A DNA stretch of 58,804 bases from Desulfobacterota bacterium AH_259_B03_O07 (GCA_027717645.1 JALLOG010000006.1:1-58804); one strand, 5' to 3'. Positions 43,465-52,630 are shown, counted from the stretch's first letter. Translations and numbers: made by a program. Notes: generated from the letters alone by a model not told the origin.

Positions 43465-45792
43465 CTAGGAATTTTCTAGTGGAGGTTGACCCTGATTATT
43501 AGAGTCTATATTCGGCTCTTCGAGGCTAAGGTCCTTTGTCTTTTTTGTTTCGTAGTTATAATAATATGCATTTTTGTAATAGTAGCTTTGCCTGCCAGCA
43601 TCCATTCGATTTAATATTACACCTAAAACACGAGAATTAAAGCTCCAGAGTCTTTCTATCACGCCTCTAAGTGCATCACGAGGGGTACTACCGGCATTTG
43701 CTACGACAACAGTCCCATTCGTAATACTTGAAAGAATAAGGGCATCTGCAATACCAATAATAGGAGGGCCATCAAGTATTGTAAAATCATACTTTTCGCT
43801 TAGATTTTCAATCAGGTTTTTCATTTCTTCTGAGCCCAAGAGCTCAGCAGGGTTTACGGGTAATTGTCCTGTAGTAATAATAGATAGATTAGGTATATCA
43901 ACTTTATTAATAATCTCTTCCAAACTGGCATTACCAGTAAGGTAGCTTGTTAAACCTAGACCGTTTTTACCAAATACATGTCCAATTCTTGGACGACGGA
44001 AGTCAGTTTCAAGAAGGAGAACTCTGCTACCGGCCTGTGCAAATGATACTGCTAGATTTATAGATACTGTAGTCTTTCCTTCTTGAGGACGACTGCTTGT
44101 AATAAGTAATGTACGTGGAGGATTTCCTGGAGTCGATAGTAGAAGGGATACTCTAATAGTTCTGAAAGCTTCTGCAAAGTGAGACTTAGGAGCTAGAAGG
44201 AAAGCCTTTTCAAGTGGGAAATTTAAATCTTTTTCTTTGTCAACATTGAAGATACCTCCGAGGACAGGTAGCCTCAAATCATCTCTTATATCTTCAAGAT
44301 CCTTTACAGAGTTGTCGAAATATTCCATCATAAATGCAATAAATACTCCGCCAAAAAGTCCTATTATACAGGCAAGAAGTAAATTCAATAGGATTCTGGG
44401 CTTAAAGGGAGAGATAGGAGTAGAAGCATAATCTACTACCTGAATATTGCTTGCCTGAACACCAGCAGAGACCTCAGTTTCTTTTAGCCTTTGTAGAAGA
44501 GAGTCATAAATTGACTTATTTGTATCAACCTCACGCTGGAATATTTTGTACTGTACTGCTTTTTCGTTGAGAGAAGAGGCAAGTCCCTTCTGTTTTTGAT
44601 GTCTTTTTCTTAAAAGCTCCTCTCTTTTAACTGCGGCTCCATAATCAGATTGAATCGAGGCAACAATGCTGTTTGTTGCCTCATCAATTTTCGCTTTCAT
44701 CTCCGCTACCTTTGCTGCCGACTCTTTTACTTTAGGGTATTCAGGTTTAAATATAGCAGTTAGTTGGCTATGTTCAGCGTTGATTTTTGCGTGTTCTGCT
44801 TTTAGCCCCTGTATATAGTCATCATTGACTACAGCTGGGATGGCTTCAGGGTTTCCATTCAAAACATGTTTATGCAAGGATTCTTTTCCTATTCTTTCTG
44901 TCTCTGCTTTGGCCAGGGCATCATTTAGCTCAGATAACTGATGGTAAGTCAGGTTCATGTTTTTGTCTAATGATATGATGTCACTCTTCTTTGAGAATTC
45001 ATTAAGCTCTTCCTCTGACTTCTCTAGATTAATTTGAGAATGCTCAAGTTGCTTCTTTAAGAATTTTCTTCCTTCTTTTGTGGCTTCTACTTTTCTGTTA
45101 AGGTTCCATTCAATAAAACCATTGGCTAAAGAATTTACAGCTTCGGCCGAAAGTTTTGGATCGTTGGCTTCAAAGCTAATGTCTACAACTCTGGATTCTC
45201 CTATAGGAGATATTTCGACTCTATCAAGAAATTTGTTAACTAGAATGCTTTCTCCTCCTATGTCATCAGATAACCGTCCATTAACATTCTTTCTATTAAA
45301 AGCTTTTGTTATTATTCCTTTTATACCTGAAATTAGGTTTGAGAAGATGCTAGGTTTTTCATTATTATTTGAGAACTCAGGGTGATTTAATAAATTAAGT
45401 TTATCTATGATTTGTTTTGCAAGTGATTTACTTTTGAGGAGTATAAATTGAGTCTCGTAAAATTCTAGGGATCTGCCATCTATTTGAAATACTTCTTCAA
45501 ATTTAAGAATGTTCGGGTCTTCTCTTGCTATCTCAAGTTTAGCAGTTGCCTTATAAACTGGTTTTGCAATAAGTGATCCTATTAAAGTAGTTACTACAAC
45601 TACTACAAAAAAGGTTAGAATTATATTTTTGCGCCGCCAAATAACATCTAGATATTTACGGAGATCGGCTTCTTCCTCAACAGGGTATGCACGGAGCACC
45701 TCTGGGGATTGAGGATATCGCCTTAAAGCTCTTCCCTGTTCCTCAGGGACCAATCCTTTCCCAGTATTTGTGTTCCAATCATTCTCATTCAC
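43465..45792 (-). CDS. wzc: Polysaccharide co-polymerase and BY-type tyrosine autokinase (Wzc-like)
   Basis: 775 residues. Wzz-type domain with TM1 at about 57-75 and TM2 at about 467-489 around a long periplasmic coiled coil. The cytoplasmic kinase domain has Walker A SSRPQEGKTT (566-575), Walker A' LLLETDFRRP (592-601, with Glu where most family members have Asp) and Walker B FTILDGPP. The C-terminus bears a Tyr cluster SYYYKNAYYYNY (736-747), the site of autophosphorylation in this family. It controls chain length and export with Wza; the CpsB-like gene downstream would reverse phosphorylation. Two bases separate it from the TPR gene. Confidence 0.94.
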   Translation of the reverse strand: MNENDWNTNTGKGLVPEEQGRALRRYPQSPEVLRAYPVEEEADLRKYLDVIWRRKNIILTFFVVVVVTTLIGSLIAKPVYKATAKLEIAREDPNILKFEEVFQIDGRSLEFYETQFILLKSKSLAKQIIDKLNLLNHPEFSNNNEKPSIFSNLISGIKGIITKAFNRKNVNGRLSDDIGGESILVNKFLDRVEISPIGESRVVDISFEANDPKLSAEAVNSLANGFIEWNLNRKVEATKEGRKFLKKQLEHSQINLEKSEEELNEFSKKSDIISLDKNMNLTYHQLSELNDALAKAETERIGKESLHKHVLNGNPEAIPAVVNDDYIQGLKAEHAKINAEHSQLTAIFKPEYPKVKESAAKVAEMKAKIDEATNSIVASIQSDYGAAVKREELLRKRHQKQKGLASSLNEKAVQYKIFQREVDTNKSIYDSLLQRLKETEVSAGVQASNIQVVDYASTPISPFKPRILLNLLLACIIGLFGGVFIAFMMEYFDNSVKDLEDIRDDLRLPVLGGIFNVDKEKDLNFPLEKAFLLAPKSHFAEAFRTIRVSLLLSTPGNPPRTLLITSSRPQEGKTTVSINLAVSFAQAGSRVLLLETDFRRPRIGHVFGKNGLGLTSYLTGNASLEEIINKVDIPNLSIITTGQLPVNPAELLGSEEMKNLIENLSEKYDFTILDGPPIIGIADALILSSITNGTVVVANAGSTPRDALRGVIERLWSFNSRVLGVILNRMDAGRQSYYYKNAYYYNYETKKTKDLSLEEPNIDSNNQGQPPLENS

Positions 45793-45819
45793 GGGATCTT
45801 TTCCATATTAATTTAGCTA

Positions 45820-46836
45820 CTACTGAATACCAACACTGAAGGGTGGGAAAAACAACCCAGGCTTGATTCTACTAAAGAAACTCTTAAAAGCGCTTGAACC
45901 TACTACAATTACGTCCTCATCAATTAAGGCGATATCCTGTTCATTGCCTTTATGAATCTCATCAACGTCAACGACCGTTATTTCAGGCACCCCTTTCACA
46001 ATTCGAACTAACCTAACATCAGAATCTTTTGCAACATTGTTGAACCCCCCTGCAGTAGCAATTGCTTTGGATATCGTCATGTCCTCTTCCAGGTGATATG
46101 AACCTGGTTTATTCACCGCTCCATTAACATAAAACAATCCGGCTTCTGGAATATATACAGTATCTCCCATTCGTATTGGAATATTTAGACCCACATTGCC
46201 TTCATCAAGAAGCTCATCTAAGTCTATAACGACAGAATTATCGTTCCCATCTTTACCCCTACGTGTAACATATGCGACTCTTCCAGCATCTTCATTTAAA
46301 CCTTCAGCAAGTGCGAGAGCATATAGGAGGTTTCCACTTCCCAGTATTTCATAAGTTCCAGGTTTATTTACACTTCCTATCACAGCGACGCGTTTACTTC
46401 TGTATTCTTCTATGGATACCACTACGTGAGGATCATGCATGTATTTTTTAGTAAGCAAATGTGTTATTTTATCTTCTACTTCCTGTGATGTTAGTCCACC
46501 AACCTCAACCTCCCCTAAAAGTGGGAAAGTTATATCATTATCTGGGTTTACTCTCGCTTCTGTAAAGAGATCTTCTGTTTCTAGCACTTTAATCCCTAAA
46601 AGGTCTCCAGGTCCAATTAAGTAGTCTCTTGCATTAAAACTGATTGATTCTTCAATTATCTTGCGGTTGAGCTCTTTAGACTCCCTACTTTGTTTTCTTT
46701 TTTCTATATTTTGAATATAAGATGATTGGCTTTGAGAGGCTACACAACTAACGCAAAAAAAGATAAGAGATAGAAGTATAAAATACACAAAAAATTTCTT
46801 ATTATACGTATTAGTATAATAGAGTCGTTTGTCCAT
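45820..46836 (-). CDS. wza: Outer-membrane polysaccharide export protein (Wza/OPX)
   Basis: 338 residues from ATG 46836. Lipoprotein signal with lipobox (FCVSC, Cys31). The poly-export domain is clear: YLIGPGDLLGIKVLETEDLF, DITFPLLGEVEVGGLT. Two SLBB domains follow (VAVIGSVNKPGTYEILGSGN; FYVNGAVNKPGSYHLEED). It forms the outer-membrane part of the export channel with Wzc. An in-frame TTG at 46869 would add 11 residues that do not look like a signal start, so the ATG is preferred; neither start has a good ribosome binding site. Confidence 0.93.
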   Translation of the reverse strand: MDKRLYYTNTYNKKFFVYFILLSLIFFCVSCVASQSQSSYIQNIEKRKQSRESKELNRKIIEESISFNARDYLIGPGDLLGIKVLETEDLFTEARVNPDNDITFPLLGEVEVGGLTSQEVEDKITHLLTKKYMHDPHVVVSIEEYRSKRVAVIGSVNKPGTYEILGSGNLLYALALAEGLNEDAGRVAYVTRRGKDGNDNSVVIDLDELLDEGNVGLNIPIRMGDTVYIPEAGLFYVNGAVNKPGSYHLEEDMTISKAIATAGGFNNVAKDSDVRLVRIVKGVPEITVVDVDEIHKGNEQDIALIDEDVIVVGSSAFKSFFSRIKPGLFFPPFSVGIQ

Positions 46837-46898
46837 AACTAAAGGTAAAGAATGAGTTAATTCAATCAAATAAAGATTATATTATTTTGCTTCTATGG

Positions 46899-47636
46899 TT
46901 ACGGTAAAAAATCGGTTCCTTCACCATCTCCATTTATCGCCGCGCCCAATATACCACCAGTGGCTGCTGCAGAAATTGCAGCACCAGTTAAATACAAAGG
47001 AAGAAAGTCAGTGGGACAACATGGTTCCCTGAGCCCAAAAGGTTCATAAGGATTATCACATGATGGTTTACAGGCAGCCTCTCCAGGTTCTAATGGCTTA
47101 CCATTAAACTCAGCTCGTCCACCTGTTACCTTGGTATAAGCAGTACCTTTTAAATATATAGCTGTTCCATGATTTTCGGTTGGTGAAGATGCAGCAGGTC
47201 CTGTAGAACTGGCAGTGGCTGGACCCTTATAGTTTTTTGTATCTGCAGGAATTGTATCTATTAAAAAATCACCCTTTTGGGAACAACAATAACAAACTTC
47301 TCCCTGTTTACCTTCTGCAACTTCAAGACCAGGTTTCCCACCTTCAATCTCCCTAACTATAACTTCAGATCGGTCTCGAATATTATACAAACAATCCTGT
47401 GCTTTAATTACTGCATTTCCCGTTTCATCCGTTATTACCATGGTTCCGGGAAAGATAGGTATCCTAGCACCAACATCCAACACAAAAACGCTTCCATCGG
47501 GATAGACTATTGTTACGTCGCTATTCCTTACCTCCAACTTGGCTTCCAGTGGATCTGCAGCAAAAATTTGCCCCATCGGTTGAATTACTAGTAAAAAAAC
47601 CGCAATTCCTATAATGAATCTTGGTATTCTATTCAT
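46899..47636 (-). CDS. Exported FecR-like, cysteine-rich protein
   Basis: 245 residues. Signal peptide (FIIGIAVFLLVIQPMGQIFA) and a FecR-type beta domain at about 30-115 (VTIVYPDGSVFVLDVGARIP, GTMVITDETGNAVIKAQ, VIVREIEGGKPGLEV). It carries Cys clusters CYCC, CKPSC and PCC, a Ser/Ala/Thr/Pro linker, and a Gly/Ala-rich hydrophobic C-terminus (GAAISAAATGGILGAA). ATG 47636 follows GGGGG about 9 bases upstream; the longer frame to 47696 is not supported. First gene of the wza-wzc operon. FecR-domain proteins occur in exosortase-type polysaccharide loci; the role here is not known. Confidence 0.72.
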   Translation of the reverse strand: MNRIPRFIIGIAVFLLVIQPMGQIFAADPLEAKLEVRNSDVTIVYPDGSVFVLDVGARIPIFPGTMVITDETGNAVIKAQDCLYNIRDRSEVIVREIEGGKPGLEVAEGKQGEVCYCCSQKGDFLIDTIPADTKNYKGPATASSTGPAASSPTENHGTAIYLKGTAYTKVTGGRAEFNGKPLEPGEAACKPSCDNPYEPFGLREPCCPTDFLPLYLTGAAISAAATGGILGAAINGDGEGTDFLP

Positions 47637-47729
47637 CTTAACATACCCCCATCTTTTGATTATATTTAAGTATAGTGCCAAAAAAATTAATTTCAACTAG
47701 AATTTCTTTGTCCAAGAGAACAATGGAAA

Positions 47730-48218
47730 TTGCAATTAACAAATAATTTAGTTTGTATTTTAATGCAGGTTAACGAGCAAGATGCTTTATTGATGGTAAA
47801 TCTGCTAAATCTGTATGTTAGTTATTTTATTTCATTTAATGTAATGGCAATTCCAGTAAAGCACACTGTTCCTACCGTAGGTCTATTAATAGACGATGGA
47901 GAGTCGGCATTTGCTTTTACATCTGATACGTACATAACGGATCTTTTCTGGGAAAAGATGAGTGAAAATAATAGAGTTAAATCATTGATTATTGAAGCTG
48001 GTTTTCCAAACCGCTTAGAAGAGTCTGCAAAAATAACAGGACACCTTACCCCAAAGCTTTTATTTAAAGAAGTTTCTAAGATACGTAAAAGCAATCCAAA
48101 GGTATTTGTATCTCATTTAAAACCCTTATATAGGGGAGAGATCATAAAAGAGTTAAAACGCTTATCCAAAGAGTTGCCGTTAAAGATCTTAGAAGATGGA
48201 ATGAAAATAGAAATATGA
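47730..48218 (+). pseudogene. C-terminal fragment of an MBL-fold class II cyclic-nucleotide phosphodiesterase-like protein
   Basis: The frame from about 47820 reads MAIPVKHTVPTVGLLIDDGE, FAFTSDTYITDLFWEKM, LIIEAGFPNRLEESAKITGH (then LTPKLL) and KVFVSHLKPLYRGEIIKEL. This is the distal half of metallo-beta-lactamase-fold PDE-like proteins (second metal site TSDT, GHLTP, SHLKP). The N-terminal half with the HxHxDH motif is absent, so it should be inactive. Confidence 0.7.
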
Positions 48219-48299
48219 ATGTATTATCAATCAAAATTAATTCTAGTTAGTCCGCCTTTGAAATTATCCCTATCATAAAATTAAATTTTAAAATCATAT

Positions 48300-48482
48300 T
48301 CATTTCTTCAGCTTGAGGAATAACAATAAAAAAGTAACAATTAGAATTACAATCAATCAAAACATGAAGTATGAGAATTTCCAACCTAACTCTGGCATGT
48401 AGTTAAAATTCATAACGTAGACACCAACTAGAAATGTGATAGGTAAAAAAATCACAATATGATTATGATATTTTTATAAAAA
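48300..48482 (-). pseudogene. C-terminal remnant of a CorA-type magnesium transporter
   Basis: Read on the minus strand from about 48458: IVIFLPITFLVGVYVMNFNY, then MPELGWKFSYFMF, TGA, LIVILIVTFLLLFLKLKK and a stop at 48300-48302. This is the second CorA membrane helix pair around the (G)MN-x-MPEL loop, with Val in place of the Gly of GMN and a TGA where Trp would fit. Everything upstream is missing; the fragment directly abuts the M48 protease gene end. Confidence 0.75.
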
Positions 48483-49352
48483 TTATTCAATTGTAGCCTG
48501 AAATCTCTCAGCCCTTAGTTCAAAATTAGTTTTATTAACTTGTACTGGGGGAAGATTGAGTTTTAATTTTTCCATTCTTTCAAAAGCTCCAGGATGGGTT
48601 CTCATTTTTTCAACCCCTGAAGTTTGGCCTTCTTCATAAAGCCTCATTTGATAACTCAAGAGCACAGATGGATCATAACCAGATCTTGATAGATAAAGAA
48701 CTGCAGCTTTATCAGCCTCTAATTCTTGTTCTGTGCTGTAACCGTTTACCGCAACAGTGTTAAAGGCATCATCGACAGACTGTATAAAATAATTAGTGAG
48801 TTGTGCGATGTAAGACGGTGTTATACTCCCAATTATACGTAAAGGCTCTTTTAATATTAACGAACCCGCACTAGCGCTTCTAGCGGCTTTAATTAAAGCA
48901 ATACCATCTTGATTATTGATGTGAGCTATTTCATGTGCTAGTACTGCAGCAAGCTCATCTTCGTTCTCAAGAGAATCTACAAGTCCCTTCGTTATGAATA
49001 TAATGCCACCAGGGCTTGCAAAAGCATTAATCTCATTTGTATCTAATATAGCGAAATGGTAGCCACCATATGTGGTTGGTTTGTTAGAGTTAAGTGCCAC
49101 GGTGTTACCTACAAAGCTGACGTAGGTTGTTAATTCATCATCAACTAAAACAGGGTATGAAGAAACAATATTTGCTGCTACTGCTCGACCGATATAATAT
49201 TCTTCGACATCGGTAATTGGATCCTTTGCTCTTTTAGATTCTTTAGATATTCTCTTAGCAGAATCTATTGGTGCTTTACCAACCTTATAAGCAGTAAAAC
49301 ATCCTGATAGAAAAAGCGATAATAGTAAATTTATGTAAACAATCCTAATCAT
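48483..49352 (-). CDS. M48-family metalloprotease lipoprotein
   Basis: 289 residues. Lipobox LSGC (Cys18). The zinc site HEIAH is at residues 140-144 (AAVLAHEIAHINNQDG) with the third ligand in QELEADKAAV (Glu210). This matches the periplasmic BepA/LoiP-like M48 group involved in outer-membrane protein quality control. The 4-base overlap (ATGA) with the upstream SH3 gene shows an operon. The C-terminal ~20 residues (NKTNFELRAERFQATIE) contain no TPR, unlike BepA. Confidence 0.9.
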   Translation of the reverse strand: MIRIVYINLLLSLFLSGCFTAYKVGKAPIDSAKRISKESKRAKDPITDVEEYYIGRAVAANIVSSYPVLVDDELTTYVSFVGNTVALNSNKPTTYGGYHFAILDTNEINAFASPGGIIFITKGLVDSLENEDELAAVLAHEIAHINNQDGIALIKAARSASAGSLILKEPLRIIGSITPSYIAQLTNYFIQSVDDAFNTVAVNGYSTEQELEADKAAVLYLSRSGYDPSVLLSYQMRLYEEGQTSGVEKMRTHPGAFERMEKLKLNLPPVQVNKTNFELRAERFQATIE

Positions 49353-49813
49353 GGTAGACGTAGTTTCCCATTTTGAACAAATAGCGTTAGTTCTTGGTCA
49401 GAAATTTCAAAATCTTCGATTTCTTTAACTATTGCAAAACTGGCTTTTGGATTTCTATTTTTGTAATTTTGTTCAACATTCAAAAATCCCTTTCCAGCCA
49501 ATGATACCTCGTATACTGATGTCGAAGTTTGATTAGTTTCATCAATGCTAGAAAGAGAGATATATTTTTTATCGATAGCACTTTCGTGAATGCATCCTGC
49601 ACTACCCTGATAACCAACTTTATACCAGTCTCCCTGGCCATTGATAATTTCTAATTCATCGTTCAACGTTACTTTTGCTATTACAGGGGAATAGAATCTA
49701 CAATCTTCTCTTATTGCGTTTTCTTTTGTTACGACCCTTGCTATTTCGGCTTTAGTGTAGTTAGAAAGGAATATCAATACTATTAATATAAAGAAATAAG
49801 ATAATTGTTTCAT
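49349..49813 (-). CDS. Exported bacterial SH3-domain protein
   Basis: About 154 residues from ATG 49813. Signal peptide (LSYFFILIVLIFLSNYTKAE) followed by an SH3b domain at about 25-85 (ENAIREDCRFYSPVIAKVTL, ELEIINGQGDWYKVGYQG, GCIHESAI). The C-terminal half is undefined. ATG 49813 overlaps the cyclase stop by 4 bases; the longer frame to 49840 is unnecessary. SH3b domains often bind peptidoglycan or proteins in the envelope. Middle gene of the cyclase-SH3-M48 operon. Confidence 0.8.
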   Translation of the reverse strand: MKQLSYFFILIVLIFLSNYTKAEIARVVTKENAIREDCRFYSPVIAKVTLNDELEIINGQGDWYKVGYQGSAGCIHESAIDKKYISLSSIDETNQTSTSVYEVSLAGKGFLNVEQNYKNRNPKASFAIVKEIEDFEISDQELTLFVQNGKLRLP

Positions 49814-51915
49814 TTTTCTATAAACTTTATAACATTCCAATCTTCTGTCAAGTCTTCGTTACTAATTAAGTATTCACAACGTTTTTTATAAAATTCAGAA
49901 GGCCCATCCTTTGGGTAATTTATATGTAGATTATTGAAAATTTCCAGTGCCCCTTCCCATTTTTTATCCTTAAAACACCTTACACCACGATCAAATTGCC
50001 TTACAAGGTCTCTTTTATCTTCGCCAATATTTTCCTCCACCCCAATTAGTTCGTATATTCTTAAAGGAATAGTTTTGCCCTTGACTTCTATCATACCAAG
50101 CTCCCTGGTAAATAATAGGTTTTCAGTCTGTATCAGCGTATCTTCACTAATGATAATGTTTGTTCCAAAAAATCTATTTATAGATTCTATTCTGGAAGCA
50201 ATATTTACAGTATCACCTATTACTGTATAGTTAAAAATTCTATCGCTACCCAAATTGCCCGCTAAGGCTTCTCCGGAATGTATTCCAATTCTTATAGATA
50301 TTTCTGGAAGATTCTTTGCAATGAATTCTTCATTAACATTTTCAATAGACTGCATTGATTTCAATCCTGCTAGGCAAGCGTTTAATTCATCCCTCTCAGA
50401 ATCCAAAGGAGCTCCCCAGAAAGCCATTACACAATCACCTATATATTTGTCTATGACACCGTTGTTATCTATGATGTCTTCAGTAAGCGAATTTAATACC
50501 TCATGCAACATCTTAGAGATTTCTTCAGGAGATGTTTTCTCAGCTATAGAAGTAAAACCAACTATATCAACAAAAAATACCGTTACCCTTTTTTTTAATC
50601 CACCAGGTTTTATTAAGGAAGGATTATCAAGCAGGTACCCAGCAATTTTCTTGTCCATGTACTGAAGTAATGTCCTCTCTATCAAAACTCTTTGTTTACC
50701 TTCGGTCGCATAACTGTAGGCAACGACTATCGTAAAAGCTAAAATCAGTGAGAAGAGTGGAGCGATTACATCGAAATAAACTGAAATCTTAAACAAAAGA
50801 CCGGTAAAAATCAGGATCAGAAGGATAGATAAAATAAATAACGATAAGTTTAGCAAGAGTGAATGACTTCTTAAAACGAAATAACTTGTTAATAAGCAAA
50901 TAATAAAAATTGCTATAAGAACATAAAACTTATTGACAGGTATCATATAATTCCTATTTAGGATGTTTTCGAGAGTAGTTGCATGTATAAGTACACCCGT
51001 TGAAATAGATGAAACTGAAGTTGGTTTAAGGTCGTATAAACCGGGTGCAGTAAATCCTATAAACACATACTTACCCCTAAAGAATTCTTTTTTAACAGGG
51101 GGTGTGATCGACTCTTTGCTGTCAAGATATGCCTTAAGGATTTCAGAAGCAGAAAAGACCTTGAACGGTCTATTTGCCCTATAATATCTTAAAATCAGCT
51201 TTCCGTCTATTAGTGGTATCTTAGTATTTTGAGTATAAATTGAATTATTTTGTAACTTAACAACACCCTTTTGAATTAGGTAATCCAGCAAAAAATGGGG
51301 AATAACAAATTCATTAAGTCTAAAAAAAAGCGGTATTTTCCTGTATATACCATCATCATCCGGAGAGATAGTTACATTCCCCGAACCTATAATTGGATCT
51401 TTTAAGAGATCAATCGGAGTAATTGCTGAATTGAATTCCAAATTTGTCGGAAAATCTAAATTCAATGCAATTCGTTTTAAAAATTCCTTATCCTTACTAC
51501 TCATCTCCTTTTCCTTCTTCGTAAGGAACACTGGCAAATGCACGTTTGATGCTTTTTTTATTGAATCAGAGAATATTTGATCGTCCTCATGACCGTACGA
51601 TGATGGCTCAGTAAAAAGTATGTCTATGAAAACAGCTTCTGCTTCCGATAAGTAATCAACTATTGGTGCATATACTTGTCTAGGCCATGGCCAAGTGATG
51701 GCTTGGCCGTTTAATTCATCTATACTCAGCTGATCAATTTCGACAATAATTATATCTTCAGTTGAAGATTTTGGATTATGAAATCTAGAATAAAGATCAA
51801 AAGCCTTTAGTTCAAATTTATCTAAAATTCCTGTAAAGAATATTATTAAAAATATTGCAAATGATGCTAAACCCAGGGTTATTGTTTTTTTAATTTGCTC
51901 GTTAAAGATAGTAAT
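49810..51915 (-). CDS. CHASE2-domain class III adenylate/guanylate cyclase, non-canonical start
   Basis: The frame is open from the stop at 51928-51930 to 49810, but the first ATG/GTG/TTG is GTG 51543, which would discard about 124 coding-like residues. Those include a membrane helix (TITLGLASFAIFLIIFFTGI) and CHASE2 sequence (LKAFDLYSRFHNPKSSTEDI, IVEIDQLSIDELNGQ, WPWPRQVYAPIVDYL). ATT 51913-51915, with AAGG about 11 bases upstream, is a possible start, giving about 701 residues. The rest has three more membrane helices and a cyclase domain: VFFVDIVGFTSIAEKTSP, YIGDCVMAFWGAP, RIGIHSGEALAGNLGS, YTVIGDTVNIASRIES. It makes cAMP (or cGMP) in response to an extracytoplasmic signal. First gene of an operon with the SH3 and M48 genes. 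Confidence 0.8.
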   Translation of the reverse strand: MTIFNEQIKKTITLGLASFAIFLIIFFTGILDKFELKAFDLYSRFHNPKSSTEDIIIVEIDQLSIDELNGQAITWPWPRQVYAPIVDYLSEAEAVFIDILFTEPSSYGHEDDQIFSDSIKKASNVHLPVFLTKKEKEMSSKDKEFLKRIALNLDFPTNLEFNSAITPIDLLKDPIIGSGNVTISPDDDGIYRKIPLFFRLNEFVIPHFLLDYLIQKGVVKLQNNSIYTQNTKIPLIDGKLILRYYRANRPFKVFSASEILKAYLDSKESITPPVKKEFFRGKYVFIGFTAPGLYDLKPTSVSSISTGVLIHATTLENILNRNYMIPVNKFYVLIAIFIICLLTSYFVLRSHSLLLNLSLFILSILLILIFTGLLFKISVYFDVIAPLFSLILAFTIVVAYSYATEGKQRVLIERTLLQYMDKKIAGYLLDNPSLIKPGGLKKRVTVFFVDIVGFTSIAEKTSPEEISKMLHEVLNSLTEDIIDNNGVIDKYIGDCVMAFWGAPLDSERDELNACLAGLKSMQSIENVNEEFIAKNLPEISIRIGIHSGEALAGNLGSDRIFNYTVIGDTVNIASRIESINRFFGTNIIISEDTLIQTENLLFTRELGMIEVKGKTIPLRIYELIGVEENIGEDKRDLVRQFDRGVRCFKDKKWEGALEIFNNLHINYPKDGPSEFYKKRCEYLISNEDLTEDWNVIKFIEK

Positions 51916-51995
51916 CTTTACTTTACCTTATCTTTAATTTAGTAAAGAAAATTAAATGGAATCGTTCATGAAATTGTTAGAATATTAATCCCATT

Positions 51996-52184
51996 TTATG
52001 CATTAACCTCTTCTGTTCCCACAATATAAAAATAATAAGCTCCTGTCAACAAAAGTTTTCCCTCTAACCTCCGATTTCCTGGGAAACAAACCTTTTTGCC
52101 TTCAAGCATAGCAACAAATTCAACTCTAATATCTCTTTCAGATGTAACCTTCTCAGGTGAGGAATACCCATATGTATCTTTCAC
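51996..52184 (-). CDS. Small hypothetical protein, 62 residues
   Basis: No recognised domain (ERDIRVEFVAMLEGKKVCFP, RLEGKLLLTGAYYFYIVG). The GTG start at 52184 has an AGGAGGTCACC ribosome binding site about 12 bases upstream, the main support for coding. It is transcribed toward the cyclase gene with about 70 bases between. Could be spurious. Confidence 0.45.
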   Translation of the reverse strand: MKDTYGYSSPEKVTSERDIRVEFVAMLEGKKVCFPGNRRLEGKLLLTGAYYFYIVGTEEVNA

Positions 52185-52630
52185 TTCTTAGGTGACCTCC
52201 TAGTGGTGTTAATTTATAGTGCTTTATACACATAACTACCTGTAAATTCAAGGAAAGGGGGGATATAATTCTATCCCCGGTAAATTATTAACGCATAATT
52301 TGGGATTATATTTCCCTTTGTTATTACGAAAAAATTTTACTTTTATACGATCCTAATTCGCCGTGTATTGCTTTTCACAAGCCTATTGCCTTGTTCCATT
52401 TCAAGTAAATCAGAACTCAAATGCTCAGTTTTTTAGTACTCGTAATACCAAACTTGATATTCAGTACGTATCTTTATTGAATTACGGTATGTACATTAAT
52501 TATCAGATATTATTGACTTTTTTGGTTTTTAGAGATATTTTTCTGTGCCAAGAAATACAATTTTCATTATTAAAACTTATTTCGGGAATAAGGAAGAAAG
52601 ATAAACTCACAAAGCAAAATATACACGTGG
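52185..52630. other. Intergenic region with a hairpin
   Basis: 446 bases between the small hypothetical gene and the FAD-oxidoreductase remnant. A stem GGGGATA (52259-52265) / TATCCCC (52272-52278) is the only structure noticed. No ORF is supported. Confidence 0.45.
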
